Origin: Cristatella mucedo
Taxonomy: Eukaryota; Bryozoa; Phylactolaemata; Cristatellidae
Reading direction: 5' to 3'
Length of the DNA stretch: 64,000 nucleotides
Assembly (NCBI GenBank): GCA_009760855.2
Contig: WPIO01000105.1
Span: forward strand, 1,387,895 to 1,451,894
Below the pieces are notes generated by a model that worked only from the letters and a program-made list of their open reading frames with translations, was not told where the DNA came from and made no database searches. The translations under genes were made by a program, and so were the position numbers. Positions 1 through 10,871 of this stretch are shown piece after piece. Each line of letters begins with the position of its first letter. Position 1 is the first letter of the stretch.

Positions 1-369
1 TACCAGTGTACCTCCACCTGCAGACATCCTAGGCAGGTTGGTCTGCACCAGTTGCCGATGTTGTCAGTAAAACTCGGGCTCTGTGGAATGTGCTGCAGTA
101 GGAGAGACATGCAGAAGCTGGTGGCTCATGCGTGGCCATTTCAAGGGAAGTCATGAAGAATCGTGGTGGGACGACACTAAGCACATACATACCGACACCG
201 TATATGCTTGTTGTTGGGCTGTCTATAGATATTTGTACAGGTTGTGCATAACTTTAGTATACTTTACACCGTAGATCGCCCTGTTATTATCCTATCAAAT
301 TTACAGCCTTAGCAGCTTTGGTCATTCGGTAAAGATTTGTTTAGGCTGAGTTCATACAAATGTCTTTGT
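1..369. other. no recognisable feature
   Basis: Unremarkable mixed-composition sequence. The only sizeable open frame (83-274, +) has no recognisable motif and no coding support. Confidence 0.4.
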
Positions 370-548
370 ACAGGCGACCCTGCTTATAAAAATACGTTCG
401 GGTGGCAAATGGCCATTCTTATAGGTGGAGTATTCCCATATGCAGAGTGAGACTATATAGAGTAAATCAGGGACTCGGAACTGCTATTTCTTTAAGCTGA
501 GTATTCCTATATCTGATATCTTTATACTAGAGTCGACTGTATATGTCT
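370..548 (+). repeat. unclassified interspersed repeat, copy 1
   Basis: About 175 bp aligns in the same orientation with 61125-61300. Shared blocks include 'CAAATGGCCATTCTTATAGG', 'GCAGAGTGAGACTATA' and 'GAGTCGACTGTAT'. By eye the copies are roughly 75-80% identical with small indels. No ORF or terminal repeat was identified. Confidence 0.55.
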
Positions 549-1140
549 TATTATTAGGTTTCGGTGAGTGTTGTGTATATACTGCATATATTTGCAGTAT
601 GCACATACACACGTGCGGTTTTTTGATATATTCATTAAGACGTTGGTAGAGATAGTAAAAATAATACAGCACTCGCTCGGTTATCTGAGTGTATTATACA
701 CGTCTGTATTACAATTAAAATAAAAATTACTGTAGGTTTGGGCTGTAGGCCTATATATTCGAGCAGGCATACAAATCCTTCAATGCTATGTGCAGCTGCT
801 CAACCACTACTTGTGTGGGCAAAAATATTTTTCCAAAAAATCGTCTGGTGAAAGCAGAGCCGTAACCTTGCTCTTCTTTGCTGTGATAGTACATTTCTTT
901 ATCTCCATCGCTTCATCAGCAAATAAGTTGCACTATTTTCATAGGTTAGTGGTTGTGTATAAGAACTGAGTGTGTGTAATTAATTATACAACAGTAATAT
1001 GATATTTGTTACGTCAAATATGTCTTCTTTTCCCTGATTTTGTATAATATATTTCGTAATACGGGTGTAATGGTGACTAAAGGGGTGCTATTATATCCAG
1101 ACGGCTCTAATAATGTTAAAAGCCGCATTTAGAAGGTCGT
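549..1140. other. AT-rich intergenic sequence
   Basis: AT-rich, with no ORF carrying a recognisable motif and no tandem repeat. I see nothing functional in it. Confidence 0.4.
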
Positions 1141-1289
1141 GAATAACAATAATAATAATGCACTTGATAAAGCGTCCTGAGAGAACTCAATCTCTTTCTA
1201 GGCGCTTTACATTTGCTGCAAAGGGAAACGCGATTGAATGCTGAGTAATATCGTGCTTGATAAATAACACGAATAACATGGTTAAATAG
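1141..1289 (-). mobile_element. truncated LINE 3' end
   Basis: Read on the minus strand this is the LINE 3' UTR followed by the conserved stem-loop and an (ATT)n tail: 'TAAAGCGCCTAGAAAGAGAT', then 'CTC..GGACGCTTTATCAAGTGC'. It is heavily 5'-truncated and has no coding sequence. Confidence 0.8.
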
Positions 1290-1571
1290 CAGCTGCTTCG
1301 TATTTTCCTTTACCGACTGCAAAACCTTGGCTCTCATGAACTCGCCCATCAAAAATCCTCATGCGGTGACGAAGGGAGGGCAGCTCGTTGGCAACGGCTT
1401 TCTTAGTAATATTTCGCGACATTTATCAATTGACAATTATTGACGGCGCCACTTCTACTGGTTGAGCAGCAATGATGTTGCTAAGCTGGCATTTAAAATC
1501 AGTTGCAAGTGTCGTAGCATTTGGCTGTCGTTTTTGGTGAAGACCAATCGGTGTCTGGCGTTGGTCTCACG

Positions 1572-2042
1572 GATAATAAATAATAATAATACAAATAATA
1601 CATTTGTTATAGCGTCTTTAGTGAGCTCAATCTCTTTCTAGGCACTTTGCATTTGCTGCAATGGAAGCACGATCGAATGGTTAGTGGCAGCATGCTCAAT
1701 GACAACAAGCAGACCTTGGTTAGGAGGCGACAGGCACAAGCGATCAGCATGCAAATACGATTAGTGGCAGCATGCACAGTGCCAGCCCACTGCATAAGCA
1801 CGAAAAGGACGAGTCGTGGACCCACTAAATGCTGTAATTAATAGCTGCGTTTTAGCTTCTTTTTAAATGCGGTCAAGTCAAGGGGTGTCCTGATGCCAGT
1901 CGAAAGTGAGTTCCGGCCTTTGAGAGCATCCGAACTAAAGGCATGGTCACTAAAGCATTTGAGGTTCGCACGAGGTATAGGTTAACGATTAGATTCCGAA
2001 AAGCAAGAGGGTCTTTGCGATGCATAGCCCGGTGCGGCAGCG
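1572..2042 (-). mobile_element. 5'-truncated LINE (GCACTATA tail subfamily)
   Basis: The minus strand carries a decayed C-terminal LINE segment (homologous to the 'NLKSFGDRAFSSYAPEAW' region of better copies), the 3' UTR motifs 'GCATGCTGCCACTAACCAT' and the AAAGTGCC-type tail stem-loop ending in (ATT)n. The G-to-A style tail (AAAGTGCC rather than AAAGCGCC) marks a second tail subfamily. Confidence 0.75.
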
Positions 2043-2727
2043 GAGTCCGGCCGAGCTGTCGCTGACGCAGGCTCCACCGGGCGGCTCCAGCTTTTGAGTG
2101 CTCATTGACGGCCTGACTTATTGATTGATTCGGCCGTCCGACACTTTATAAAGTCCTCTGACCATGGGAGTTTGTTCTCAGTGGACGACGCCGGTTCATT
2201 GTGCACGCTGTACTCTATTGTATTTTCGTGCTGCCGTGGTTGTTATCTTTCTCTTTGTTATCTTCCTTCGCCGGTTGTTTCTGCAACGTCAGCTGGCCGG
2301 TGTTTACTGCTCGGCACCACTGTCCGGCCGCAGTGGCCGCGAAGGCAGGATTTGAAGCTAGCCCTGGCCATTGTGTGTCCTCACTGTCGTGCCCGAGGGC
2401 ACCCGAGCCGCCCAGTTGAAACGAAGTGCAAATTTCGAGCCCTTCGACAGCGTTTATTTAAACAATGAGCGGCCAACGGCTTTGGCGGCTCGTCCGACAG
2501 AGTGAGGCAAACAGAGAGCCAGACACTGAGAGTGTGAGAGTCGAGCTGAGGCGAAGTGCCGCGGGCAAAACGCGTGACAGGGAAGTAGCTCGCGGTCGGG
2601 TAGCTGTGCCGGCGCCGGGATTTTGTGCATGCTCGCGGCGACAGCATGCCCAGCATCCGATCGAAGTGCAGCCGCGGCACAGCCAGCGCGGCGGCTGCAC
2701 TGCGACGGCCGTGCGGCCTGACGCCAG
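2043..2727 (+). other. GC-rich sequence upstream of the TFIIH p44-like exon
   Basis: GC content rises here and overlapping open frames occur on both strands, as expected from few stop codons. A Cys-Pro-His-Cys motif near 2378-2390 resembles half a zinc site but lacks the rest of the p44 signature. No confident upstream exon was found. Confidence 0.35.
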
Positions 2728-2884
2728 CTCACACTCGTGTATTGCCTGCTGCAAGGTGTACCGCTGCAAGGACTGTAGCAGCGAGTTCTGCCTCGACTGC
2801 GACCTGTTCGTCCACGAAATGCTGCACAGCTGCCCTGGCTGCAGCTCGGCACACGGAGGTGGAGGCGGCTCGGCGCAGGCTTAG
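2728..2884 (+). CDS. C-terminal exon of TFIIH subunit p44 (GTF2H2/Ssl1-like), partial
   Basis: The frame ending at the TAG (2882-2884) encodes a cysteine-rich C-terminus with CIAC, then VYRCKDC, then [11 protein letters not shown], then LHSCPGC. This order and spacing match the C4-type zinc region that ends the p44 (GTF2H2, yeast Ssl1) subunit of TFIIH, the transcription and nucleotide-excision-repair complex. Only about 14 residues follow CPGC, as expected for the natural C-terminus. A possible acceptor AG lies at 2726-2727. The earlier CPVC..LARSYHHLFP portion and the N-terminal VWA domain are not visible upstream, so this is either the last exon of a gene extending left of the window or an orphan fragment. 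Seen: the motif. Known: the family. Inferred: the exon start. Confidence 0.6.
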
Positions 2885-3594
2885 TCTCTCGTCATCATCG
2901 TCGTCGTCGACGTCGTGCTCCTCATTCTCTTCAGCGCCCCTCCCTTTGCTTCGGGCGGATGACTGCGGCCGCGGCTCAGCCCGACTATTGACGGGCCAGC
3001 TCTGCGGCCAAGGAGCTTGACAAAGACCTTCGGCCGGAGCGATGCTCGCGGCCGGTGGCGATGCCTGCTCGCGACCCAGCGAGATGGCTTCGGGCGGCGT
3101 CACCATGGGGGGTGCGCGGCAGAACGCCGCCCGGCGGAGCGCCGGCAGCTCGAAGCTGGACCTGGGCCGACAATACGACTTGGGTCCAAGAGGCTTCGGT
3201 CCACGAGGCTTCGCAATGGCTTCGGCAGCCAGTTCTTGGTTTCCCTTCGAGCATGCGACCGGAGCCGCCAAGCAGCGGCCGAGGCGGCGAACTCAAACCC
3301 CTCGGACTGCTACGGTCGGCGGCGCCATGCCTAGGCCGCAGCGTTGCTCTCTGCCGAAACGGCGCCGGACGTCGCAGCGTCAGCAGCGCCTCAAAATTCT
3401 TCCGGCGTAGCCTTTGCGGTTCGGCGGCAGCCAGCCTGTTTCGGTTCGGCGGCAGCCAGCTCATCGCGTTCAATAAATACAAATACGAGCTTCTTTCGAT
3501 GGCAGCGAAGAGAAAACGCTGCCACTGGCCATGCAGACATCACCTGCCGGTGCCTTCGTGGGGAGAGGGCTCAGTGGATTGCCGAAGGCAGAGG
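2885..3594. other. GC-rich intergenic region between convergent genes
   Basis: This lies between the + strand p44-like exon and the - strand EGF gene. It has a (TCG)n-like run near 2897-2925 and an AATAAA at about 3471-3476 (+) that could serve as a poly(A) signal for the p44 transcript. The overlapping long frames on both strands have biased composition and no domain. Confidence 0.4.
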
Positions 3595-4626
3595 CTACCT
3601 GAGGCCGCGCTTGTCCGCCGCCGCCGTGTATGCGTCCGACCAGGCCCTAGCGGCCAGCAGTGGGTAATACAGCGTTCCCGAAGGCGTCGCCTGAGCTGCC
3701 CAAGCCTCGGCCTTCAGGCCGGGGAAGCCTCCCCTTCGGCTGGCCCGAAACCACAGAATCAGGAAAGCAGCCACGGCCAACGTCAAAGACAAGCTGCTTA
3801 GGGCCATGGCGAGAGCACCTGCGCGGTGGTGGCCCGACTCGGCGGCCGCCTCGCTCGCCTCGCACGTGGCGCCCCAGTAGCCGGCCTGGCAGTGACACGT
3901 TCCGGCTCCCGTCGCGTCAGCGCACAGTCCGCCGTTGGCGCAGTAGCCCTGGCCGCACGGAGGCAAGCACACTCTGCCGCTCCGGCGATCGCTCGGGGGC
4001 GAGCGATCGACGAAGCCGGCCTTGCAGCGGCACTCGTAGCCGCCCGGGCGGTTGTGGCAGACGGCGTCGAGCGAGCAGTCGTTCAGGTCGTGGCTGCTGC
4101 ACTCGTTATAGTCCATGACCTGCAGCTGGTCGACCAGCAGTTCAGTGTCGTCGGCGTGAGCGGCCGCTCGGAAGCGCAGCCGCAGCTCTCGGGCGCCGCT
4201 GGCAGCGGCTCCGCTCGCGGCGGCTTCGGTGCTGAGCGTCAGAGCGACCTGGGCCAGTGGCAGGCCCTGGTCGCACAGGAACCGGTCGGCGCGGCAGTTC
4301 TGGACGGCTAACCGCGGCTGTTGAGCTCCGGCGGCAGCCTTTCGCAGCAGGGAGCAGACGGACGCCTCCAGCGTGGAGAACTCGTAGCCGGCGCGCGTGT
4401 GCAGGCTGTCGTGGCAGCCGAGCGTGAATCCGAAGCGTCGGCGTATCCGGACGGCCAACAGGTAGGTCTGATTCACTGATGCCGGTGGCTGCGAACGGAT
4501 CGTGGCGGCGGCCGCTGGCGCCGCCACCGGGCCGCCGCATGCGATCGCAGCGACGGCCAGTAGCAGCACCCGGCAGCGAATCGGCATCGCAGTTCCCAAC
4601 GAGAGCTGCATGGTTGAGAGGCTCAT
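3595..4626 (-). CDS. single-exon type I membrane protein with two EGF domains
   Basis: 343-residue open frame. A signal peptide is likely near the N-terminus (MPIRCRVLLLAVAAIA at 14-29; Met1, Met6 and Met14 are alternative starts). The ectodomain (about 50-170) has Cys71, 91, 111 and 118, an NQT glycosylation site at 52, and could be SEA-like, but this is not proven. EGF 1 (Cys176, 184, 190, 199, 201, 220) begins DYNEC and has the loop pattern of calcium-binding EGF modules. EGF 2 (Cys224, 229, 235, 244, 246, 255) follows. A hydrophobic segment at about 270-292, then RASRR, indicates one TM helix and a short cytoplasmic tail. It probably acts at the cell surface in adhesion or matrix contact (inference). 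It is intronless as read, and a CATAAAG TATA-like element lies just upstream on the minus strand. Confidence 0.72.
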   Translation of the reverse strand: MSLSTMQLSLGTAMPIRCRVLLLAVAAIACGGPVAAPAAAATIRSQPPASVNQTYLLAVRIRRRFGFTLGCHDSLHTRAGYEFSTLEASVCSLLRKAAAGAQQPRLAVQNCRADRFLCDQGLPLAQVALTLSTEAAASGAAASGARELRLRFRAAAHADDTELLVDQLQVMDYNECSSHDLNDCSLDAVCHNRPGGYECRCKAGFVDRSPPSDRRSGRVCLPPCGQGYCANGGLCADATGAGTCHCQAGYWGATCEASEAAAESGHHRAGALAMALSSLSLTLAVAAFLILWFRASRRGGFPGLKAEAWAAQATPSGTLYYPLLAARAWSDAYTAAADKRGLR

Positions 4627-5960
4627 CGCGTTTAACAGACGACGTGCTGGCGAGCAGGCTTTATGGCCAGCTGAGGGGCTGGGCTGGACGAGCCTGCGTC
4701 ATTCACCTTAGGGTCGGAGGGCAGCTGGGGCAGGGCTGATGATAGTCTGTCCTCACGTGACTGACAGAAGGCCGATCTTGCTCATCTAGCCGGTCGGCTT
4801 CTGGCGTACGCAGCGACTGCTGCTCTCTCCCAGCCGCGGATAACTTTGAGTTCGTTAGCTTAGGTTAAGCAAGATGATCCAGTGGCCATGTCGGCGTTTT
4901 TCTCTTAGCCCGGTTCCTTTGGTCTCCGCCCTTCTCGACCGCATGGCGTCCCTAGGTCCCTCGATGCTTGGGCTCAGGCGGCTGGAGCCGAAGTCGGCAG
5001 ACCTTTCGTTGCACCTGACCCTTTTTCAGATGACGGAGCCATTCGGCGTCTAGCAGCGATCGACGTCGCGAGCTGCCGTGTCCACATCTACTAGCCGACA
5101 CGCCACAGCACACACACACACCTCACGCCGGATTACCGCTCCCACCGACCCGGCCTGCCCAGTCAGGCGCCGCCTGCCGGACGGACTGCTAAGTCCGAGC
5201 CACGGCCGCCACGACTCCGTCGTCCGAGCGTTTAGCGGCCGCTCGCCTCTGCAGCGGTTCGCCAGCGAACTCCGCGCACGCAGGACACTGAACAGCCGGA
5301 CAGCCGCTACATAGCGGCTAAGTGCACAGCGGTCGTGGCGTGCGCCTCGCACTAATCGCTGGAAGGTGAGGTAACATGCTACCTACCCGGCGTCAACAGA
5401 GTGCTCGAGCGGCGTCCACGAGAGAGCGGCCTTCCGTGGAAGTGCAGCACCTTCCGTGGAAGTGCAGCAAGCTACCTTCGCCCACCAACGCGAGATGGCA
5501 AACGCCTTGGCAGAAGCTTCGCTGCGCCGCGGCGGCAAAAGCCGGGCTGCTGCGTACATTCGGATGTAGGCGACAGAGGGCCGGCCGCCGTCGAAAGCTG
5601 TCGTAGTTGAGGCCTATCTATCTCGGGTTATCTATTGGCCCCTATCTAGCGGCCGGTGCGATTGTCCGACGATCAGCAGCACGGGGTCAGGGGTCAGCGG
5701 CAGGGTTGGTGGCGACCCATTTGCCAACCGCAGCCAGGGTGTTGTTCGAGGACCTTCGACCATCTATCTCCCCCACGAAGGCATGGGGCAGCTGCTGAAA
5801 CTTCGCCTGTCAAATGTCCGCTCACTAGAAATCGTGGTGGGGGCTCAATATCTGCAACCAGGTTTTCCGAGAGAAGCTCTGTGCATTTCCTCCGACCGAG
5901 ACTCCGATGACGCCCTGCTCTGGTTGCTGCATAGCCTTTGACCTTTTTTGCATTTTTGTT
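4627..5960. other. GC-rich 5' flank of the EGF gene, no gene assigned
   Basis: Candidate promoter region for the minus-strand EGF gene. It contains an adjacent duplication of about 20 bp ('CCTTCCGTGGAAGTGCAGCA', 5431-5470). Several short overlapping frames have no recognisable domain. Confidence 0.35.
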
Positions 5961-5964
5961 GCTG

Positions 5965-6237
5965 TCCTGATTCATTTTAGTGGGTCCCTGCGATTCATCT
6001 TGTATGCGCTTATGCGTGCTGACACTATTGCATGCTGTCCCTAACCACACTTGCATGCTGACCCTGTGCATGTTACCCCTAACAACGTTATTCATTTTGT
6101 TTATCAAGCACGATACCACTCACGATTTGATCGTGTTTCCTTTGCAGTAGATGTAATGCGCCTAGAAAGAGATTGAGTTCTCTGAGGACGCTTTATCAAG
6201 AGTATTATTATTCTTATTATTATTCCTATTATTAGAG
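5965..6237 (+). mobile_element. truncated LINE 3' UTR and tail
   Basis: Starts in the conserved 'TTTAGTGGGTCC' that follows the LINE stop codon. It then has the 'GCGTGCTGACACT' and 'GCATGCTGACCCTGTGCATG' motifs, the AAGCGCC-type stem-loop (here with GGACGCTT) and an ATT-rich tail. Confidence 0.8.
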
Positions 6238-6299
6238 ATTGTAGCAAACGAACATTCTGGTGCCCACCTTCCTCTTTTTTTTACAAAAAATGTCGAATA

Positions 6300-6570
6300 T
6301 ATTGCCGTTAAGTAGCTCATGAGGCACATTCACAACAATAAAATGTCAGAAACATTCCATACGGGATTTGAGTGGCACTTAAACAGCACTGAAACTGCTC
6401 TCCGCCGAGAGATCGACGACATCGTAAGTTGCAACGGTGGTGAGCTTAATGTTACGGCCTTGACCCTGTCCGATCTATCTCTGCGCTCGAGACCATCAAC
6501 CAATCATGGCATCTTACTTAAGAGTGCGGAAACAAGTTTGTCAGACGAGGCACTGGGGTGGTTCGAATAG
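6300..6570 (+). mobile_element. decayed LINE reverse transcriptase fragment
   Basis: Encodes NNKMSETFHTGFEW..NSTETALRR and ALTLSDLS, homologous to the 14.4-14.6 kb LINE (KNKMSEKFQSGF..HSTETSLLR, ALALLDLSAAFDT). This is the RT domain region just before the first catalytic Asp. Frame damage is evident. Confidence 0.6.
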
Positions 6571-7425
6571 TACTCGCGATTGCCATTGGCGTCATTATCT
6601 GAAATCTTCCACTGACATAGCGATGCAATCGTTTTGCAAGGTGCTCAAAAAGGACTTCACGACGCACGATACTAAACGCTGTGGAGAGGTTCTGCAGAGC
6701 CGATCCAAAGAATGAGAGAATGGACGCATAATGACTGCTCGGGCAAGGGATGGGGGTGAAAAAAAGGATGGGGGATAAGCAGGGTGAGAATTCGGGAGAA
6801 CCTCACAGTTAAGGGTCAAAAAAGCTTTTCCGCGAAAGACTCCTAATAGTACATTTCAACAGTGCACTAGCAACCTTATCGCCGGTAGATGTCTGCAAAA
6901 TATGGGCAGCGATGGTGAAAGAGAGAGAGGCGTAGATTACTCCGATGACAGAGGAGGAATCTCGTGCTCAGCCGCATCCGATACCGAGGCTGAAGAGTTG
7001 AAAGAGTATCTTGGGTTCAGGCAGGAGCTCCTCGGCGCCGGATGCAACATTGGCTGCCATATTGATTTGAAATCATTCATAGTTAAGAGAAGCAAAGATA
7101 GTGCGCTTCTACCTGTCGCAAAGCAGGAAAAATATATATTATATCCCATTCACTCTCTTTCTGTACGAAACTTACACAGACAAACCACAAGCTATACCAC
7201 ACGTATACACGTACGCCTGTGTGTAATCATCCTCATATATAATTTTTCTCGCTTATATAAGTTTTAAGTTGCCGGTCACGAACAGGTAAGCTTATCAAGG
7301 GAATCCAGCCCCTGCAGACAGCCGTACGAAGACGCGACATTAAACCAGCTGGCATACAATGGCAAATAAATGCAGCAGCACTACTAACGCAAAACAGAGA
7401 CTATGTATGGCATTGCGTACACACA
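6571..7425. other. no recognised gene
   Basis: Contains a 121-codon frame at 6902-7267 (+) with a Ser/Glu-rich start and no recognisable domain. Coding status is unsupported. Confidence 0.35.
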
Positions 7426-7427
7426 CA

Positions 7428-7472
7428 TACGCACACACACACACACACACTCATACGCACACAGATATATAC

Positions 7473-7507
<35 letters not shown>

Positions 7508-7532
7508 CGCGCGCGCGTGCGTGCGTGCGTGC

Positions 7533-7587
<55 letters not shown>
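7428..7587. repeat. compound microsatellite (CA)n-(TA)n-(TG)n/(CG)n
   Basis: (CA)n, then (TA)n, then a long (TG)n interrupted by a GCGC/GCGTGC block. The CA and TG arms are complementary and could form a hairpin. The open frames here are low-complexity artefacts. Confidence 0.9.
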
Positions 7588-7588
<1 letters not shown>

Positions 7589-8233
7589 ATACAGAGCAAG
7601 GGCTTAGCATGTGCCAAAGCGTAGGGAGCGTTTCTCACGAGCAGGAAATTAAAAATCAGTCTCTCGTATGCTAGGCCAGTGCTCCACCAACGCTTGTATA
7701 TCCTAACCCACTTTCAGTGTACACTGCGAACTTATAAATGCATATTTACTTGCAATTTTCCCCGGCTGTGGATTGCAACCTGATAGCGTATTTATTTTAT
7801 TTTAGCGTATAACCCGATTTACGTAAGTCCATGCAGACGGTGTGAAATTTCGTTACACATTACAACGGCAGACTGCTTTCAAAATTACGAAGCAGTGTAG
7901 ACGTGTGTAGATTAGCGAGCCACCTTTACTTCCGGCATCAGAGCTCCCCTCGTAAATATAGTGGGGGTACTACTCTTTGTTCATTGCGCCCCCACTTGGG
8001 AGCTGAAGTAAATGCTCGTTCTTTGGAACAGCCTAATCTGCAAAGCCTTTATTTTAGGATTTACGCAAGCATAGCGGTACTGCTTCAATACCGGCAGATT
8101 AAGTATTTTCAGCATTAGCGTATTACTGGAACCGGTGTTGATCAGCTTAGGCCATGTAAGGATATTAACACAATTGCAAGAGTGTAGCCGAGTTCCAGGG
8201 GTCAGGGGCTAATTAAAAAAAAAGAATAAAATC
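7588..8233. other. intergenic, nothing recognised
   Basis: AT-rich to neutral composition. No repeat family or coding motif seen. Confidence 0.35.
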
Positions 8234-8400
8234 CTAGCTGACTGAACAGCCTCTTTTTGTATAGCGACAGAAGAGCCTTTACGGCTATCACTACCGCTTG
8301 CAGTGGCAGTAAAGAATCGCCCACCGCAGGAATCGAACCCACGATCTTGGGACCGAGGTCGTGAAAGCAACCGCCTTAACTAGTGTGCTATCTTCCCGCC
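8234..8400 (-). mobile_element. tRNA-derived SINE (family B)
   Basis: On the minus strand the B box (GGTTCGATTCC) follows a tRNA-like head with a GTTAAGGCGGT-type A box. A body ending near 'CGCTATACAAAAAGAGGCTG' comes next. The same order is seen at 41201-41366 (-) and 15635-15785 (+). Confidence 0.7.
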
Positions 8401-9068
8401 AAGCCCGCCATACTCCGGCCACGCCGCCGCTCGCCATGCCGCTGAGCTAGGGTAAGAGGAGCGGCCGTCAGATTTGACCTCTTAATAACATCGCATGTGC
8501 CAACAACAACAGGGGGCTAAACAACTCTACAGAGGAGGGTCCTAAACAAAGTACACCATAAGGGCGCAAGACGACGAAGCAAGCGCGAACAAACGTGTTA
8601 GTTGGTCAGTCGGCTTCCGAAGTCCCGCCGTTGTACCGACTCCATTCCAACAGTACGAGCATACGCCGTAAAAGATCTGGGTAGCTGAGTAACTGCTTGG
8701 CTAGCTGGCGTTGACGTCCACCACCACAGTCAAGAGCTTCCGCCGAAAGACAGCAACTTACTGGGGGGGGGGGGCACGAACACGCTACACTGCGAACGCG
8801 GAATATACAAGTCACAACAACGAGCGAGCTATCCAGCTCCGCTCGGGCCTTGGGTACTCGTTCCCTTGCGTGCGTGGCAGCATCGCCGGAGCACGCCTGC
8901 ACGAATCCAGTTGCATAACTCGGCGAAACCGGGAGCCTCCAACACCACACCACGACTTACTCAGCCAACTTCCCTGGCCCCGGTGACCTCTCGTCATCGC
9001 ACATTCGGCCATGCCCATAGGTCAGATCCCGGCCTAGCCTGTGACCCTTACCACATTACAGCCGTCCC
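8401..9068. other. intergenic, nothing recognised
   Basis: Includes a G10 run near 8762-8772. Short overlapping frames have no motif. Confidence 0.3.
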
Positions 9069-9069
9069 G

Positions 9070-9277
9070 TCCCAGCCAACCGAACCTGCTGCCACTAACC
9101 ATATTTGCATGCTGACCATGTACAAATCACCTCTAACCATTTTTTGCTTGTTGTCAGTGAGTGTGCTACCACTAACCATTCGATCATGCTTCTTTACTGC
9201 AGAGGTTACGTACCTAGAAAGAGATTTAGTTCTATGAGGGTGCTGTACAAGTAAATTATTATTATTAATTATTAAAT
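9070..9277 (+). mobile_element. truncated LINE 3' end
   Basis: Contains the 3' UTR motifs 'GCTGCCACTAACCATATTTG' and 'CATTCGATCATGCTTC', then a degenerate tail stem-loop ('CCTAGAAAGAGATTTAGTTC', GGGTGCTGTACAAGTAAATT) and ATT repeats. Confidence 0.75.
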
Positions 9278-9552
9278 GGTAGCTTACTTGATTAGTTCCA
9301 CTATATTTTAGACATTTAGCTGAGCTCCCGTGACTTAAATTCAAACGCGTAAAATTCCTTTTGAGGAAGCAGCGGTTAATTTATAAAGCTGCGTGGATCG
9401 GGCGAAAAGTAGGCATTTAGATTCATTGCTGAACCTGTCAGGAACCACTGCTAGTAAGGATCGGCGAGCATAAACGTGGCAAAAAATTTGACCAATTATT
9501 ACACCCGCGCAAAATGTTGGCAGTTTGGTGTTAACTTCTGCAGCATCGGAGA

Positions 9553-10100
9553 ATAATAATATAAATGCATTTGATAAAGCGCCCTCAATGAAATCAGTCT
9601 CTTTCTAGGCGCTTTACACTAGCTGCAAAGGGAAACGCGATTGAATGGTGAGTAATATCATGCTTGATGAGCAACAGGAATAACATGGTCAGTGGCAGCA
9701 TGCACAGTGTCAGCACGCATAAGCACATGAAGGACGAATCAAAGGGACCCACTAAATGCTGTCCTAAATATGTGTGCTTGTAAGTTTTTTTTAATTGTGG
9801 TCAAGTCAGGAGATGTTCTGACGCAAGTCGGAAGTGAGTTCCAAGCTTTGGGAGCATACGAACTAAATGCACGGTCTCCAAAGGATTTGAGGTTTGTACG
9901 AGGTATTGGTAAACTGTTGGATTCCGAAATGCGGGTGGTACTATGCTTGGCCTAGTGGGGGAGTAGATCTGAGAGATAGGCTGGAGCCAAAGAATGAAGG
10001 GACCTAAAAGTGAGTGACCAAACCTTGAATTTGATCTATTTCTTGACTGTTAGCCAGTGCAGGTCGGCGAAAAGTGGTGTGAAATGGAAAAATACGGCTG
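9553..10100 (-). mobile_element. 5'-truncated LINE
   Basis: The minus strand encodes decayed HWLxVKxxI..VxSLTFRSLH and SFGDRAFSSYAPKAW-type sequence, the 3' UTR and the AAGCGCC stem-loop with ATT tail at 9553. It is truncated at the same 'CACTTTTCGCCGACCTGCA' zone as the 10.87-kb copy. Confidence 0.75.
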
Positions 10101-10284
10101 AATGCTACTGGAAAGCTTGGCGGTCCAGCATTAGCAGAGGCAGAACCCACCGGCTACGCATGCGCTGCAAGACGTATATTTGCGCTTAGGGGAAAAGTCA
10201 TAACTGAACTCAGTAGGGCATTCTATCGAGTCGCAAGGTTACACTGAAAACCACACTTCTACCTCATTGGTTCTCGTAGTGAAA

Positions 10285-10347
10285 GGCATACGCGAAAAAA
10301 ATTCAATTCTCCGAGGCTGCTATACAAATGTATCATTATTATTATCA
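10285..10347 (+). repeat. degenerate LINE/SINE tail
   Basis: Short tail-like remnant (TTCAATTCTCCGAGG, GCTATACAAATGTATC, then ATT repeats). Confidence 0.4.
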
Positions 10348-10870
10348 ATAAACTTTAATCAACAATTGACATAAAAATACGCGAAGGAAAGAGTAGAAAT
10401 AAATCGTTTTACCGAACTTAATGGAAGTTATAGCAAGTTTTGATATCCTATAAGCGTTCGCGTGCAAAGAAGTTCGTTTTGAAAAGTTAGTTGGGTTGAT
10501 ATTTTATATGTTAGTTAGTTATTTATATGTTAGTTGGTTAGTTATATGGTCGATGGTCGCGTTCGTCAAATGGTGTCAAAACTTTTGTGAACCCTTTCTT
10601 ACTTCCGCAGGCTTTCAGTCCTGATATTGCCAAGCTCGACAGAAATAGCTACGAAACTTGAAGAAAGGGCTTAGTCAAGCTTCGTTGAGGCGGTAAAGGC
10701 ACAGCTAGATTTGCAGCACCATTTTCTATGCGTGCAGGACCATTGGGCCTAGCCTGCAAATGGCTGCTTAGCGCCATTCGCATACTTCGGTAATTACTGC
10801 AAGTCGAAGCTTTTCCCAAACGCTAAGCTGCTTCCTGTTCACCAAGCTCGCGTACTCTTAGCATCGACGC
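10348..10870. other. intergenic, nothing recognised
   Basis: AT-rich. A local imperfect direct repeat (GTTAGTTATTTATATGTTAGTTGGTTAG) lies at 10508-10545. No coding motif. Confidence 0.35.
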
Positions 10871-10871
10871 A

